From Trichobilharzia regenti (lineage: Eukaryota; Platyhelminthes; Trematoda; Strigeidida; Schistosomatidae): DNA of 64,000 nt. The DNA lies in assembly GCA_944472135.2 (NCBI GenBank), contig OX235270.1, positions 41,726,352 through 41,790,351 of the forward strand. The letters are read 5' to 3'. The notes under the pieces are model-generated. The model was not told the origin of the DNA. It did not search any database and was given only the letters and a program-made list of their open reading frames with translations. Position 1 is the stretch's first letter, and every line of letters starts with the position of its first letter. Positions 10,451 to 23,408 of this stretch are shown here, one piece after another. The translations under genes were made by a program, and so were the position numbers.

Positions 10451-10703
10451 AAGAGTCGTAAGGGGTTAGTAAAAAAGCAAGTGAGGATGAAGTCGGTATA
10501 AATTGACAGACTTTTTATTATGAAGGTAGAAGTGGATGAATGATTTTCTCATTTATGCATAACTTTGGTTAAGGTTTCAGCAATAAAATGAGACGGAAGT
10601 GTATTGGCTTTTTCAGGATTATTCTTCGCTTAGTAGATTACACTGAAGAAGGCATCTGTTGCTAGGGATTTCTCGTACAGTTTATTCTACTGGCAGATGT
10701 GTG

Positions 10704-10894
10704 TGTCGGTGGCACAGTGGTTAGGACTCTCGCCGACAATGCACATGGTCCGGGGTTCGAGCCCACGCCGGCGCACACCTGATATCTATGGTTGGCCTGC
10801 AAAATTTGGGCTACCGATATCCATGCTGAAAATTCCATACTTGTACCAAAAATACGGTGTGGAATCAAGCTGTAAATCAAAAAATAAAAAAAAT
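10704..10894 (+). mobile_element. tRNA-derived SINE (family 1)
   Basis: Same family as 8924-9118. A box tggcacagtggt at 10710-10721, B box ggttcgagccc at 10754-10764, shared body including the segment that ends ccaaaaatacggtgtggaat, and an A-rich tail. Confidence 0.87.
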
Positions 10895-11587
10895 GTGAGA
10901 TAGCTCCTTATTCAAAGGTAACCTTTTAAAAGTTAACTTGCCCTGAGTATGGCTTACTCCATCATCCCACACCATGAATAATCTGCTACTGTGTTGAATT
11001 TCCTCTGAGATCAGATACAAAGTCAGTGATGAAAGCATTATTCCGGCGAAACAGAGTTTATAAAAGACATGTTCAGTTCAATGTTTCACTGCTTGAAGCG
11101 ATTGTAGGTGTATACTAAATTTTTCCTGGATTACCTATAAACGTCGGAAAAGCGTCGGAAGTAACGTTAAGTGGGGTAATTTTTAGTGGACATAGCCTTT
11201 TAAACGGAGAACAATATTAGGATACTGTCCCTTTGCTTAGAGTCATGCCTCAGTTAAAATGCTCAAGTTCTTTACTGAGGCATAGATCTGTCACTTTTTA
11301 AAACTTTTTAAGAACTATAACTTTGCGGTGAAATCAAGATATTCCATCACCTTGTCAATTGTAACGTCATAAAGCAGTTTTTTGTTTTGGCGTATTTGCG
11401 CGGGAACGTAGTTCTGGTCTCGAAGTCTGTACTGCTTGTTGCTGGTGTGCTGTCCATGCTAAGTATGTTACACTTTTTGGATTTACCTGTATCAAGATGA
11501 ATTAACATCGATGTGTATCAAACTCTCATGGATCTGTAACATAGTACATTGTACATGTATATATCATCGGATATGTATGCAACATCA
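10895..11587. other. No gene recognised; flank or intron of the ASXL gene
   Basis: This stretch precedes the first ASXL exon that I can identify. I searched by eye for the HARE-HTH domain that normally opens ASXL proteins and did not find it here, so earlier exons probably lie left of the window or were missed. Confidence 0.35.
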
Positions 11588-11995
11588 AAATTAATTATCC
11601 CACCTAAGCCAGCTAGAGATTCTCCTTTCATACCCAAGTTGCGAATTCGCCTTCGCCATTCACCTAACAATATTTGTGGAGGGCATGATCCAACACTCGA
11701 CATCAAACGCAGCGGTTCTCCCCATTCAGCTGGTGATTGTGACGATGCATCTCATGCAAACATTGGTTCTTTACTGGGTGGTGATTCTTTTACACGACTT
11801 GGAGAGGACTCGACGATAGAACCAGATTCTTTAAATAATTTGAGTAAGGCATCTAGGCAGTGCGGAGAGTTGTCTGGTTTCACCTCAGGTTATAACATGA
11901 GAAGGACGGCTGCGAAAAGAAAACAGGCTTCTTCCTTTTTGGATACACTTGATCTTGAAAATCCTAACTCAATTTTAACGAAAGTGAATCTTAAA
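11588..11995 (+). CDS. ASXL: ASXL-like protein, exon with the start of the DEUBAD domain
   Basis: Internal exon of an Additional-sex-combs-like protein, the subunit that activates BAP1/Calypso to remove ubiquitin from histone H2A. The 3' border is clear: the codons for NLK end at 11995, followed by gtaagc (donor, phase 0). The 5' border is uncertain; the frame is open from 11549, and protein-like sequence starts near KLIIPPKPARDSPFIPKLRI. The Arg-rich PKLRIRLRHSPNN recalls the KLRL-SPNN segment upstream of the DEUBAD domain in vertebrate ASXL proteins. The exon ends with ENPNSILTKVNLK, matching the conserved start of DEUBAD (PGSILVNTNLR in ASXL). The assignment rests on this motif together with the next exon. 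Confidence 0.8.
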
Positions 11996-12959
11996 GTAAG
12001 CAAATTATCACAGTGTCTCCATTGTTCTTATGCATTTCATTATCTTTCCGTATTAATGCTTGTAAAGTAAATTTACGTATGTTGTTTAACTTTACATCCT
12101 CTCATAAAATGTTACACTGCTTTTAATCTCTTCCTCAGGAAGTGTGATTGTAGTGAAATAATATCAAAATAATGGCTGTCTAATGACTCCTGAAAAATTT
12201 TGCTGCACATAGGTATTCAATACTGTCATCGTTCCTAATGTCCCCGTAGTTTTTAGGTTAAATTACCTAGAGTGCATAGATAGGTAATTACTCAGGTGAC
12301 TACTGCAGAGTTTCAATTTTAAACAGTAAGTGGACTAAGATTGCCTCTCTGATTTTGCATACACTGTCATTTGTTTGTACGATCCGAATATACTTGGCTT
12401 ACATTTTTAAGGATGAACCATACTCGAAGTGTATGCACATCACTGTCAGCTTAGTTCCGTCCAATTTTTTGAGTAATGCGTAACTCGAGGTGCTTAGGTG
12501 ATTCGTTGATATGCAGTGGAAACAGAAGGAAGTTGAATAGTGCCTTGAGGCATCCCAATCTGTACCATAGTTCATGAAAAGATTTCGGGTTGGTCCAAAC
12601 CGTCTTCAGTTGACTACACCGCCAGTGACTTCATAATTGTCAGCTCCTTGAGCAGTCTTGTACGGGTGACCAGATTCTTAAATAAATTGTATAACTATTA
12701 TGTTGGAATATGTGTTATCCTTAGACTACTCAACTTTTCTCCTTCTATAAAAAGTTTCATTGGATAGGAGAAATTTTCCCACTCTACTTTAGTCACAAGT
12801 ATTTTATTCGAGGTAAGCCATAATATCTTTCTAGTAATCTTCAAGATTTTATTTAGGTACTAATAAAGCTAACATATTTTGGAAGACGCTACCTAGTTCC
12901 TCCCTCGTAGTCAAACGGTGGCATTCCCTTTTATAGGGTTGTTTCGAAAATAGTGGCTT

Positions 12960-15900
12960 CACGAATGCCCACAATCTCTCATCTCCTTCCAACTCGATCT
13001 CCTCCATGTCACCATCCAACTGACGCCCAGTCATCGTTTCCCATTCAGGTTCCATTCGAGTGATGGTCTGGATCGCGATGTCACTCGATGGTCTCCTCAG
13101 TGTATCCCTAATCAATCTCCACGTTCTCCCACATATTTTTTTGAACGATAAGTTCTTGGGTAGTTTATTCCCATGATGTCCTCTTTCTTATTCTTTCTGG
13201 CCATTTGATCTTCAATACAGAGCCAAGGCAGCTGTTGATAAAATCCCGCATTGGTCTATTGGAAGTGCTTTCTGTGACATGCAGTGCAAGTTTCTGACTC
13301 ATATAATAGAACTGACTGACTTCACTTTTGTGTTGAAAATCTGAATCTTGCTGTTTATGCGGCGGAGTGCAGAAAATTTCCAAATTGATTGATTTCAGGT
13401 TGATGAAGGCATATCTAGCATTTTCGATTCTGGCTTCACTTATTTGGGAAGTACCATCAGCCCCAACGGGTTGATCTCTGACGAAATCTCAGCACGGATA
13501 CAGAGGGCTAGTTTCGCGTATGCCATTTTACGCCGTCTCTGGCGTAGACGAGATACCTGACTATCGACCAAAAGGTGCGTGTACTGCTCATGAGTCCGCT
13601 CCGTCCTCCTTTATGCCTGGTGGTGAGACCTGGCCATTGAGAGCGGAAGACATGAAAAGGCTGGTTAGCTGTCTTTGATCATAGGTGCCTGCGTTCTATC
13701 TCCCGTGTGAAGTGGCATAATAAGGTGAGCAATATTGAGGTTATGCTTCGGTCGAGTTCTAGGTAGCTGAGAGGGGAAATCAATCGACGAGGTTATGAAG
13801 TTACATAAACTGAGATGGTTAGGACATGTGTTACGTATGCCTAGTCATCGCCTTCCTCGACAATGGGCAATGTTAGCTGATATAGAGTCAGGCTGGAAAA
13901 AAGCTAGCGGTGGTCAAAGGAAAACATGGTTTCACCAGTCAATGAAATCTACAACAGTTAGTTTAAGCAACATAGGAAGGTGTGGACTTCCTGGTTGGCG
14001 TCGTCGGGACGGTAAAAACCAATGGTTGGAAACAATTGGTGACATGGCTCAAAATCGTTCTCAATGGCTGGTGCAGATGCATCCACTCCTTGTGACGTAT
14101 TATTTCCAATGAAACTGTTTTGTTCTTCCTTACTACTATTTCTTTGTCTCACACCTTTGTTTACTGTCTCTATTATTCATTTCTTCTGTTGCTTTGTGTG
14201 GTACATGGAGTGTGGTGACTTGAACTGCGCACATATGTGCAAAGTTCTATGTCGAAAACAGACAGATTCTGGCTAGCTTTGACATGCTCATTCGCTGCGC
14301 CTGTGTTTGAAAAGACACTAACTGCCTAGACAAGTGAAGCCAGGAAGTAACCTATGTCAAACATCTCGCGTTGGTGATGGTTGGTGTTGTTTGTCGTGTC
14401 TGTTGGTTGTATCCGTCTTCTCTATGTCCACCTAGAGTCCTATCTTCCCTGTCAGCCTGCTTCTTCAGTCAGTTTGTTGGTTTTTGCCTGCAAGTCTTCG
14501 AGTTTGTGTGACATTAAACAGAAGTCGTCTGCGTAATCCAGATCTGCTAGAGCCTCCCACTTGGTGGTCCAGAGCATTCCTGTCTTCTCACCGCCGTCTC
14601 ACGTCCCGTCTGACGCATAACCACAGTTAGGAGTATCATCAGTGATAAAATGCATTGGCTTTGTCCCACTCCTGTATTCACTTCAAACATCTCACTGAGT
14701 GTTTTCCGTTGTAGGTCACCTGACTGACACCTGGCATTGTCATGTAGTCAACTGTTGAATGAGATTGATAAAGATTTGGGACAGTGCACGCCTTACTGTT
14801 GAAATAGTTTCCGAATCAGTTCTCGGTCAACTCTGTGCGTTGCAGGCCTTTTCAAAGTCTACGAAGTTGAGGTAGAGATTTGACTACCCCTTTATGCTCC
14901 GTTCGATGACGATGCGTGGATTTGAAATTTGATCAGGACACGATCCACTTATCCTGGATCCAGCTTGTTTCGTGGCTCAAAGTTGTGCATCCAGTGAATG
15001 CCTTATTCTCCTCGATGAGGCCACTCAATTTTTTTCTTCACGTAGACAAGAACATAATTCAACACCACTTCTTTCAGAGGCCTAAGTGGCTCTTCTGTGG
15101 TAGCGTGTCGGTGTAGCTGGCCGTACTTCCAATCGATAGACACCTTTCCTTCCTTCAAAGCCTTTTGCAATAATGGCATGAGAACATTTGCCACAGTCTC
15201 CGGGTCCGTTTTCAGTGCCTCAAGGACAGGGGAAAATCCGTCTGACCTTGCTGCCTTCCCGACTAGACTTCAGTGGCTTGATCGCATTCAAGATTTCTGC
15301 TTTGGTTAGAGGATTGCTGTTGACTGTAAGGCAGTTATGTGCGTGCTTCCAGTGGTGGTATTTCTGGGCGAGCTTCAGATGATGGTCGCTTCAAGAGTCC
15401 TTTAAAGTGATCAGCCCATTGTTCTATTTGTTTCTCCTCCTTGGTAATCTGGTTTCCTTGAGCGTCTTTAATTGGTTTCATTTTCTGGGTTGATCTCTTC
15501 TCCAACATAGACCCGGTTATCTGACATAATGTTCTGAGGTCACTTGTACTGGCATGTTCTACTCCAGTTGCCGGCCAGTGTGTCGTTGAATTGCCTTTTG
15601 TCTTTCCTATCATCCTTCACTCCTTTATTCAATGCGGTGTACACTGGACTTAGTGTCTCCTTCTGTTGTCCATCTTTGCACTGACTCATCTTCTCCTTCA
15701 CTGTCCTCCTCTCCCATATCAGCTCCCAGTTATTTGCTGAGAGCCATTGTTTTCATGTTTCCTTTCTCTCTAGAACGGTTGTATACGTTTCGGTGAATGT
15801 CACCTTCAGAGAGTTAGTTCCAATGTTCTTCCACACAGGTTTCCTCAGTAGTAGTGTCACGTAGTGTCTCCGACTTTGCTCCGATAGCTGTAGTGAAGGT

Positions 15901-17015
15901 ATCTTCTTTTGTAGTTGTATCTTTCACTTTCTGAATGTTGGACTTGAAATGTGGCCTGTCTGAAGGCTTTCAGCTTCACGTTGACAGTTCGCTGGACTAG
16001 ATGATGGTTTGAGCCCACATTTGCTCTTCTTCGCGACTTTGTATCTAACAAGCTGCGTCTCCACTTCCTTGAGCAATACTGAGGTGCAGTCTATCTGGTT
16101 TGTGGTGTGTCTGTCAGGCGAAATCCATGTTCCTTTGTGTATATCCTTGTGCTTGTACACGCTGCCTCTGCCCACTAAATCACTGAAAGCACAAAAGTCT
16201 TCGAAGAATTCTCCGTTGTCATTGATTTTGTCGAGGGACAGCCTGTGGACCCATGACGAGTTCTCTTCCTGTTTTGTCTGCTTCCAGTTTGGTTGTCATG
16301 CATGTGGCCCATGAGGATTTCGATGTCGCCATTTGGCATGTTGTCCATTACTGTTTGTAGTTTTCTATAGAAATCCCCTTTTCCTCTTGTTCCGAATTGT
16401 CCATAGCAGTGTGCGTAGCATTGGATGATTGTTATCTTCCTTCCAATTGAGTTGAATCTTGCTGCCTTAATCCTGGATGAGATCGGCTCCCACTGCATTA
16501 GAACTTTGGTTGCTGTTGGTGATATCATGATAGCCCCTCAGTGCCTCAGTGTGCTCGTGGTTTTCTTCTGGGTGACCAGATTGGGGTAGATTACTGACTC
16601 ACCAGTTGACAATTTCGGTAGTCCACATCCATTCCATCCGCTCTCGCAGATTCTCAGCACTTCTAGGCCATGTCTTCGCATTTCGTTGGCTACCTGGACA
16701 GCCTTCCGAACTGGCTTCGTAGATTGTACGTACATTCCACGTCCCCATTCTTATTTTTGCTTTCATCAAGAGAATGCACATCGGCTGGCTGGCTGGCATC
16801 CTGAAGGCTTTCACCAGTTCGCTGTGTCATTTCGCCTCTCGGATTCCAGAGAGGGATAAGTTTGTTTTTTGTGTTTTTTAATATTTTTCTTGTGAGTTGG
16901 AGTTCCTGTTGCTGCTTTATTGATTTTCCTGGGTAGGGTCTCTGACGCACTCCCAACCCTTCGTCTTTTCCCAGGCTTGGTACCGGCTGGAAAACTAGGC
17001 GAGGTTATCACTTAC
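12960..17015 (-). mobile_element. SR2-like RTE-clade LINE, copy A (degenerate)
   Basis: Read on the minus strand from about 17015, it shows an APE-type endonuclease start (KIRMGTWNVRTIYE near 16770-16730), later endonuclease pieces (GTWISPDRHTTNQID near 16130-16085) and reverse transcriptase pieces. These include a YADD box with DLDYADDFCLMSHK near 14555-14510. C-terminal RTE-type sequence continues to about 12965. Many frameshifts and stops break the frame, so it is dead. The same order and many of the same breaks occur at 51975-54655. It is interrupted by a Perere-like insertion at 13434-14264. Clade assignment is from motifs; SR2/SjR2 is the named RTE family it most resembles. Confidence 0.85.
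13434..14264 (+). mobile_element. Perere/SR3-like LINE, 5'-truncated, nested in RTE copy A
   Basis: Matches the 3' end of the LINE at 29075-32812 (C-terminal coding part and 3' tail ending gtcgaaaacagaca). It is flanked by an exact 10-bp target-site duplication, gattctggct, at 13426-13435 and 14265-14274. The uninterrupted site is preserved in RTE copy B near 54090-54105 (reverse strand). The coding part carries stops and frameshifts, several shared with the copy at 39407-40171. It is younger than the RTE it sits in. Confidence 0.9.
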
Positions 17016-17045
17016 GATACGTCATTGCAATTCCATGTAAATGTA

Positions 17046-17900
17046 TTTTTAGCATTCGCCAACTTGCGCCATCTCTGGAGTAAAGTTAATATACGGGTAT
17101 CAGCCAAAGGATGTGTATACTGTGCAGCTTTTCTCTTCATCCTCGTTTTTGGCTCTCAGACATGACCATTAAAAGTGGGAGATATGATTAAAAAAATAAG
17201 TCTCTGATCACAGGTTTCTGCATTCTGTCTGTCGTGTTAGTTGGTATAATAAGATGGGTTTTGAGTAAGATAAAGAGGGAAATTCAGTCGGCGAGATTGT
17301 GAAGGTACATCTATTGAGATGGCAAGGGCCGACCATGCACATGGTTCGAGGTTCGATCCCTTGCCGACGCACACCTAATATCTATGGTCGGCCTGCAAAA
17401 TTTGGGCAACCGATATCCATGCTGAAAATTCCATACTTGTACCAAAAATACGCTGTGGAATCAAGCTGTAATAAAAAAAATGTTACGCATTTCTTAGCCA
17501 TTGTCTTCCTCGATGGGCAGTGTTAGCTGACGTAGGATTAGCCTTAAAAAAAGCTAATGGTGATCAAACCAAAGCTTGACATCAGTCCATGAAATCTTTG
17601 ACAGGGATGTACAGTCTATCTGGTTGAATTCCTCGGGGTTTTAATAACAAATAGTTAGAGGCTATTGGTAATATTAACTTAAATCGTTCGCAATAGCACA
17701 GATGCATTAACTCTTTGTGATCTATATGCAGTAAAGGCACGGTTTTTCCTATTTTACTATCTTTTGTCGCTCACATTTCTGCTTGTTATTGTTCTTATGC
17801 ATCTTTTTCCCGTTTTTCTGTGCTGCTATGAGTGCAGCAACTTAAACTGATGTATTTCTGTGCATAGTTCTATGTCGAAACCAGTCAGTCATATAAACAC
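17046..17900 (+). mobile_element. Old Perere/SR3-like LINE fragment
   Basis: Degenerate C-terminal and 3' region of a Perere-like LINE. AFANLRHLW and KGCVYCAAF are still readable near 17050-17130, and it ends gttctatgtcgaaaccag near 17885. It is much more diverged from 29075-32812 than the other two truncated copies. A SINE (17327-17480) splits it. Confidence 0.8.
17327..17480 (+). mobile_element. 5'-truncated SINE (family 1) inside an old LINE
   Basis: The A box is missing; it starts at the conserved ccgaccatgcacatgg, keeps a B box (ggttcgatccc) and runs to an A-rich end. Both sides are Perere-like LINE sequence, so the SINE landed in the LINE. Confidence 0.8.
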
Positions 17901-18994
17901 ATTTATTTCTAGCTGTTTTACACAGCTTTCTGGCTTCTGGATTATGCAGCATCAGAAACATGCCGCATTTGATTTCATCTAAACAGAGTATAAATCACGA
18001 CTCATCTATGGATGACAGTGTTTGTGTTTCTGATTCCATAGTCCATGAGCAACAGGGTTGGATTGCCTCAGCCCATATGCACTTTAGAGGACACCAAGCA
18101 GCGTCTAGTTTGGCCTCAGGGTTTGTGGTCGGGTCTGCAGATGAAACTACACATAAGAAAGCTTTTATGGCACCTGGGCTTTCGTGACTACTGTAGCAGG
18201 AAGTTGAAATCTCTGCCGGAGGGAGAAAACTGAGTTCATAGTTTAGAAGGTACGCTAAACCTCATATCATGTGGTTTGTTTGATACACTTTCAGGGTCGA
18301 TGATATACAAGATTCTAGCTGCGCGTGGTTAGGGTATTATCTGGCAATGCTGTTACTAGGTTTTCTTACACTCTGTCTATAGGGAAGTCATTCGCTATGC
18401 TGAAAAGGCTATGATATGTTGTTTTGTGTGCATCGTATAATTTCACACGACTTATTATCAGATACTATAGTTTCCATACCTCTTTTAGCTAAATCTGGTA
18501 TTTATTACGCCTGTCAAATAGTTCACATTTCACCATTTCACCCATTTTCAGGTGTGTTAACGACTTCATTTACTAGGGAAGCTATATTAGTCCTAATGGA
18601 GTAGTGACTCACGAAGTCTGAATTCGTCATTTTCTTTTCCCCCTGTTATTTTCTTATGTATTGACTAGCCGTTCACTGCATTTCTTTGATACTTCACATT
18701 CTGTTTTTACTGATGGTAATTGAAACAGGTTATGTGTAGGTTTTTCAAAAGTTTTCCTAAACATGCAACCCGATTTACTTGTGATTTTCATAGTCAAGAA
18801 AGAGAAGCCTTGTCTATCTAATCAGCTGTAAATGCATGCAAAGGAATGCTTCAGCACTAGTCTTGGATATCCAGAAAATTCTGCTATCTCCGTGATAAAT
18901 GAAAGGGAACTGTAAAATTTGTTCTGGCTTTGACGAAGGTGTTTAAGGGAACATGTACAATAACTACAAAAGTCAACCTTCAAAGTTGTTGAAT

Positions 18995-19075
18995 TACATT
19001 TGATATGATTATGAACAATGAACTGTGTTCAAAACCTGATCCCGTAAATAAATACTGTTTCACCGTTCTGTCTAG
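18995..19075 (+). mobile_element. Relic of a Penelope-like element 3' tail
   Basis: tgatatgattatgaacaat and the following tail (to tactgtttcaccgttctg) match the 3' untranslated tail of the PLE at 35434-36784, with several substitutions. Only the tail is present. Confidence 0.65.
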
Positions 19076-19110
19076 TAAACTAAGCAATTTAGTAAGCGGA
19101 AATAATTTTG

Positions 19111-19113
<3 letters not shown>

Positions 19114-19157
<44 letters not shown>
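19114..19157. repeat. (TA)n microsatellite
   Basis: About 22 TA units in the ASXL intron. Slippage makes the length polymorphic or assembly-dependent. Confidence 0.95.
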
Positions 19158-19161
<4 letters not shown>

Positions 19162-19636
19162 ATGAGGCCTTAACTTCCGTATGCATACTTAACTTGGGAC
19201 CTTAGTAAGAGCTTTTCTACCGGTCTCTTTAAAATTAGTTCAATGAATTTTCCAACTACTTCCTCAGTAGTTTCTCTCAAATGCTTCCATTTGTGGTTAT
19301 TTGTGAATTGTTGCTGCACATCGTCCAAGAAAACAGTTTTTCGTGTGGTGTGGTATGCATCAAGCCACATAGATTTTTCCCGTTCAATTTTTTCTGTAAA
19401 GTCGTACACAACAACCGTCTGCATTTGAATGCACGTAGTAATTAGGCAAACCTTTTGTTTGAGGGCTGATAATGCGACTTTGCTTCCCGAGCTTAGTTTT
19501 GTAAGAGGAAAAGACTTTTCTGACTCAAAAGCAAGGAATGTTTCTCTAATCTATAGTTTCCTTTAACTAAAATTTTGGTAAAAAATTTTGTTTTTAATGT
19601 TCGATATTTTTTTATAGTATTTTTTTCTGTTTGTAG

Positions 19637-20053
19637 TTGCTTATCAACAGAGAAACATTCTTCTCGCTCCCGGTAGACGTTCAACAAATACTTTGTCAAC
19701 TTCTGCCATTGTTTGATCACTGTAAACAAACTTCCTCAGATAACTGTGTTCTCGATGAGAATAACTGCAGTCCCTCTCATTCCCAATCTTCTGGTATTGA
19801 GTTGCCTGAACAGTCAAACTCTGTATGGTTGCATCCAACTGCCCTTAACAACGAATTTTTTACGAAAGCTCTGCAAGACTTTTCTGATCGCCAGGCCAAA
19901 GGGGAATTTACTCCACGTATTCGCAATCGAGCTGGTCTCCGGGCTCATGTTGGAAATCGGTATCGATACACGCCTTTCAGCGACTCACTACAGTCCAATG
20001 CCCACAGTATTCAAAACAAAAAGGTCGCAAACGAAATAAGTGCTAAAAAGTCG
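19637..20053 (+). CDS. ASXL: ASXL-like protein, exon with the DEUBAD (ASXH) domain
   Basis: 139 codons, both borders in phase 0: acceptor tttgtag before 19637, donor gtaagt after 20053. It continues the previous exon with LLINRETFFSLPVDVQQILC, equivalent to the ALIN-TF--LP---QQ--LLLLPE core of the ASXL DEUBAD domain. About 40 residues later comes ALNNEFFTKALQDFSDRQ followed by GEFTPRIRNR, matching the conserved ALNNEFF (NEF motif) and GEFTPEM segments. This domain binds and activates the BAP1-family deubiquitinase in the Polycomb PR-DUB complex in the nucleus. The Ser/Cys-rich loop between the two halves looks longer than in vertebrate ASXL. After RIRNR the sequence loses resemblance to vertebrate ASXL. 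Confidence 0.88.
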
Positions 20054-22267
20054 GTAAGTAAAATTTTGAATGAAAAATTAATTTTTTTTCTTCACTGGAG
20101 TCAATTTTAGTAGTTTTCATACTGTGTGTGGAATGCTACACCAAAACAATGGTAACCAGTTCAGAGAATTCAGGACTCTTTCTTGTCGAAAGCTAGCGAA
20201 CGACTATATTGGAAAATGAAATGCAAGACTGTTCCGTGGATTGTTTTTCTTTATTTTGAAGTAATGATTCACGCCAATGTTCCTGTCTTACAATGATTTT
20301 ATCTGAAGAAGTATCGCCAATACTAAGCCGACTAAATGGGGAACGACGATATGATATGTGCAGAGTATTAAACTACCCCAATTAAGTTGATGGACAAAGC
20401 TTTGGTGCTTCTGCGCTACAGAAACATTTCAAACAATATCATTGAAATTTCCCATTGATTCATACTATCTGTACTCTTGCCATTTCTCACGTTGCATAAT
20501 GTAATTCTTGGAGATCTAGGTGGACCGATGATGTTTTAATTCAGTTAACCTGTTTATTTTATCCTGCTACTTGACCTAAAATTTCATGTTGATAATTGTG
20601 GTTGCCAGACATATGCAACATATCTCACTCACTTCAGTCGATGAGAACATTATAATTTGTCACCTGGTTCACGCCGCTTTAAATAGGACACCATTTTGTG
20701 ATTTTTTCAAAAATTCAAAAAACTGCTCTTTAATTATGTTATTTGCACATCCTAGTCATTAAGAAGCACATAGGAAGAAATTATGTCGTTTGATGAAATG
20801 GAATTAAAAAATTGGCATTAGTTGTAAACATTATAGATTGTAATGGAAAAATAGTTCCTTAAGCAATAACAGTGGTTTAATCTAATCGATTAAGAGAAAT
20901 ATTTTCTAATAAGTACCATTTGACTTAATCACTTCATCTTCGACTAGGGGATTTTAGTTGCTAAATTTTTGTGGCTGAGTGTCATACAAATGCACAAATT
21001 CTCATAGCCACCATCTTGTTCATGAATACCAGCTGCCAGTCACTTAATTTTTAGTTAACTCCCTGACACGGCTAATCAATCGAAAGACTACAAGACCATT
21101 AAGTAGTGAGTTTTGAAGTACATATTTAGAACTAAAAATAGAAAAATAACGTTGGCGCAAGATATTAGTCGTTTATCAAGAATAAAATTGTCAGTTTAAC
21201 AGTCGGTCCTAAATAGCTATGTACTAGTTTTCCAATCCATTTACTTAGAATAATGTGACTCCAATGTAACAAAACGAACTACAGAGTCAAACTACAGCGA
21301 TCGTTAGTGAGTAGCAGGATTGTAAATAAATCGTTTTGGATATCATCAAAGGAAAGTTAGTTCTTCTTAAGTTACGTACTTGAAACAAAGAAAACTGTAT
21401 GCAGTGGACATACGTTTAAACTTGGCCATAGTTATTTACCGTGGAATTATTCAGTTCGCACTGTAGAGACTTCATCACTTACGGTAAATCTTCAAGGAGT
21501 AAAATAAGTTTGTTACTTGCAGGTACAACTTCATAACTTGCACTTACGATGGGGAGAAACACCACTAAGTTGTTAGTTATCCTTTCGAAACGGTGCATAA
21601 CTTCAGTCTATAACCTAAGACATTTTCATTTATTCCTGTTGACTTCTTCAACATAAAATATTCAAGTCTGCACATTTCCAAGACCTCAGCAAAAAAGTGT
21701 TATTAAGAAAGACAAAACTAGCTGTGAGACAAGATCTCTTATGAGTAAAGTTCAACGAATTTTCCTTTTCTGCTATCATTATGTGTGAATTCAACTGTGC
21801 TAAACATAGCTCCTGTTAACAGTACCCCTTATACGTTCTAAAACTTATCATATCCAATCACGTATTCTATTCCAAAAGCTTTCATATTAATCTTGTGTAC
21901 TTCTGTTTTAGGCTATCTGCCAATAGCTTCTAACCTTTCCTCCTAACTCATCCGTACTACCAAATATGTGAACACTTTTCCCCTACATTATTTCTTATTG
22001 AGTTTTTATACGTCGGTTTAATAACTGCTTAGCTTTATCTTGAGAAAAGCAATAATTATTGGTAATATCCTATAGTTTCTTTTTCATGTGAAAATAAAAA
22101 TAAATTATACAAGTGTATAAGAAAAGCAAACATAAGAATGTCACAAAGATATAGGGCCTTAATTCGCTCAGTGGTTTTGTAAGAAATTTATTGATATCAT
22201 TTTACGTCAAAATGGTAGATATTTTTGCTTTGGTTATCACAAAGGTATTCTAAGAATCACAATTACA

Positions 22268-22328
<61 letters not shown>

Positions 22329-23408
22329 GCCTAGTAATAAGGTTTTTACTTTTGTTGACGCACATTACCGTCTAGTTTTTTCACTTTTCAGGCAATACAA
22401 AGCTGAAACATTAAATTCGAAATTAAGTAATTTATGACAGCCAAAACCGGTATTCACACCCTTGAGTCCTTTTGTTGTGAACTGTATAAAATGAGAATAA
22501 TTGCTGCTAGTACCTCGAATTCTACAACCTTAATTGCATTTCAATATGCAGACAAAATACCTCTTAGTTATTGTGATTAGTAGACGCGCTAGTATTTTGG
22601 CCGAAATTTATTTGAGTTGTTTTCCACCTAACCTGTAGATTTTTGATTCCTTCAAGAAATTGTAAAGCTCACCTCACATTGGGATTTGCGTTAAAGACAT
22701 TGTTCAGAAAGAGACTGAAAGCTCTGCAATTGAACTCTCCAACTGTTTAAGTACTTTTTTAGACTATTTATTCCACATATTGGTAATGCTGTATCTCTTT
22801 GTAGATTTATGGGCAAACGGTGAGATTTGTCATATAGGTTTTCACGTTTTCGATCTTTTCTCTAACCTTTTGCCATATTCTAAAAAATGGTTAAAGACTG
22901 TTAGCTAAACATATTAAAATTTAGAAAACGTTCCCTCAAACTGGTATTGATCGCTGGTCCTATCGGTTTATTAAATGAGACGAAATTAACCTTTTTTATT
23001 TATCAAATATGCATATATTAATGATAAGATGAAGCAACCGTTACATTGAAATTCCAGTTTGCACAAAATTATTCGTGTTCTTTTTTCCTTCATTTCATAC
23101 TTTCTATGTTGGTTCATGTTTCTCTTCATTTTTCTTGTTTACAATCATAATTCCGTTGCCCATGAAGTACATTGATGTTTTGCATAATATCATGTCTGAG
23201 TTGCTGCCATCTGAACTACATCAACCTTAATAGCCCTTCATATAATTTATGTATAGTTAACATAGAATTAGTATCATCTGTTTCTTATAAATGGTATACT
23301 ATAGTGGTCATATAAAACTGGTGGGTGGTTTATTGCTGTCTTTTTCATGCAATTCATTTCTGTTCATTTGTCATATCAGCAATCGTGTTTATATTTCAAT
23401 TTTTTAAG
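20054..23408 (+). other. ASXL intron, 3.4 kb
   Basis: From donor gtaagt to the acceptor ending tttttaag at 23408. It contains a (TA)n microsatellite at 22270-22326. I recognise no transposon or gene in the rest. Confidence 0.7.
22270..22326. repeat. (TA)n microsatellite
   Basis: About 28 TA units in the second ASXL intron seen here. Confidence 0.95.

Larger units (their letters stand above)
11996..19636 (+). other. 7.6-kb ASXL intron filled with transposons
   Basis: Runs from the gtaagc donor to the ttttctgtttgtag acceptor and joins two phase-0 exons. It contains the SR2-like RTE copy A with a nested Perere-like insertion, an older Perere-like copy split by a SINE, a PLE tail relic and a (TA)n run. 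In 11996-12959 and 17901-18990 I recognise nothing. Confidence 0.75.

Noticed and set aside
15857..16814. Several open frames on both strands as small genes
   Set aside because: They are fragments and antisense shadows of the degenerate RTE copy A and recur in copy B.
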